A DNA stretch of 64,000 bases from contig OZ026546.1 in the NCBI GenBank assembly GCA_964020155.1, positions 1,441,414 to 1,505,413 of the forward strand, read 5' to 3'. The notes under the pieces were generated by a model, which was given only the letters and a program-made list of their open reading frames with translations, searched no databases and was not told the origin of the DNA. Numbering within the stretch: position 1 is the stretch's first letter; every line of letters begins with the position of its first letter. Positions 63,265 to 64,000 of the stretch are shown piece by piece. The DNA comes from Chondrilla cf. caribensis. Taxonomy: Eukaryota > Porifera > Demospongiae > Chondrillida > Chondrillidae. The position numbers and the translations under genes are program-made.

Positions 63265-63633
63265 GCATACATGACAGTCACGTGCTAGCATACATGGTAG
63301 TCACGTGCTAGCATACATGACAGTCACCTGCTAGCATACATGACAGTCACCTGCTAGCATACATGACAGTCACCTGCTAGCATACATGACAGTCACCTGC
63401 TAGCATACATGACAGTCACGTGCTAGCATACATGACAGTCACGTGCTAGCATACATGACAGTCACCTGCTAGCATACATGACAGTCACGTGCTAGCATAC
63501 ATGACAGTCACCTGCTAGCATACATGACAGTCACGTGCTAGCATACATGACAGTCACGTGCTAGCATACATGGGCAGTCACGTGCTAGCATACATGGTAG
63601 TCACATGCTAGCATACATGACAGTCACATGTTC
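63265..63633. repeat. 23-bp minisatellite, about 16 units
   Basis: Units are CATACATGACAGTCAC(G/C)TGC plus TAG. About nine contain CACGTG, six CACCTG and two near the end CACATG. It begins 15-20 bp after the poly(A) signal of receptor 5 and ends about 160 bp before the next receptor exon. Confidence 0.97.
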
Positions 63634-63796
63634 GATAGTCTATACAGTAGATAGGAGTTGAAAGTATCAGTAAACTACTGGACCTGGTGCTTTCAACAGT
63701 TCAACCTTTTACATGTCGTGCTAGGTGCCGTATGCAGATGAGTGTTGTCAAAGTACTTACCTGTCTTCCCTTATCTCCTTCTCCCACCCCAACCAG

Positions 63797-64000
63797 GTCC
63801 TCCTGAAGTGACAACAACAACAACAGGTTCCACTATCACTTTAACATGGAACACTACACTACGATGTTTCCAGTCTGAAATGTTCACCTTTGTTGTAATT
63901 TGGAATGAGATTGGAAGTGGGACCAGTACCAATGTGACCACCTCATCCTCTCCATACACCATCAGTGGACTCCAATCTGGTACCTCTTATCAGATCAGTG
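63797..64000 (+). CDS. FN3 exon of a further receptor or of an extended receptor 5, cut by window end
   Basis: An acceptor CCAACCAG precedes an open phase-1 exon reading PPEVTTTTTGSTITLTWNTT, later YTISGLQSGTSYQIS, a fibronectin-III domain of the same type as the neighbours. No signal or Ig exon lies between it and receptor 5, so it is either the surviving start of another member or an exon of a gene extending to the right. Confidence 0.65.

Overview
Organism. This is animal nuclear DNA: AT-rich, with many short GT-AG introns (down to about 43 bp), very abundant (TG)n/(CA)n microsatellites, MITE-like elements, and a spliced P450 beside Ig/fibronectin-III membrane receptors. The mix suggests an early-branching metazoan, most likely a demosponge. 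That is inference from gene content; no marker in the window fixes the species.

Left part (1-15 kb). The first 118 bp hold the 3' end of an unidentified CDS. A THAP-domain element with inverted termini (727-1798) and repeat-rich sequence follow. Then comes a complete-looking minus-strand cytochrome P450 gene (3900-14987). I could reconstruct it as 13 in-phase exons encoding 511 aa, from an N-terminal membrane anchor to the heme loop and C-terminus.

Duplicated part (15-31 kb). Two further rounds of the same layout occur: a minus-strand Cys-rich gene with a GPI-anchor-like tail, a shared repeat-rich block, then broken P450 remnants. Copies lie at about 16.1-22.1 kb and 23.5-31.2 kb. The second Cys-rich array carries a hybrid exon and an exon overrun by a CA microsatellite. 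A truncated C48-peptidase/PHD-finger remnant sits between the copies.

Centre (31,545-37,616). One uninterrupted 2023-codon ORF on the plus strand is the standout. It encodes an N-terminal NadR-like P-loop ATPase, a cellular (QDE-1/EGO-1-type) RNA-dependent RNA polymerase with an intact DLDGD motif, a long unassigned middle, an Upf1-like SF1 helicase with its motifs, and a Gln-rich repeat tail. It is intronless among intron-rich neighbours and would fit an RNA-silencing or antiviral role.

Right part (39-64 kb). A cluster of type I membrane receptors is built from signal peptide, Ig, FN3, Ser/Thr stalk, TM and cytoplasmic-tail exons, nearly all flanked by phase-1 introns. Tails share an NPxY motif and, in several, YxN motifs; one has a candidate pair of ITIM-like motifs. 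Several members carry one frame break or stop, and solitary exon remnants lie between them. TG repeats repeatedly abut the receptor splice donors.
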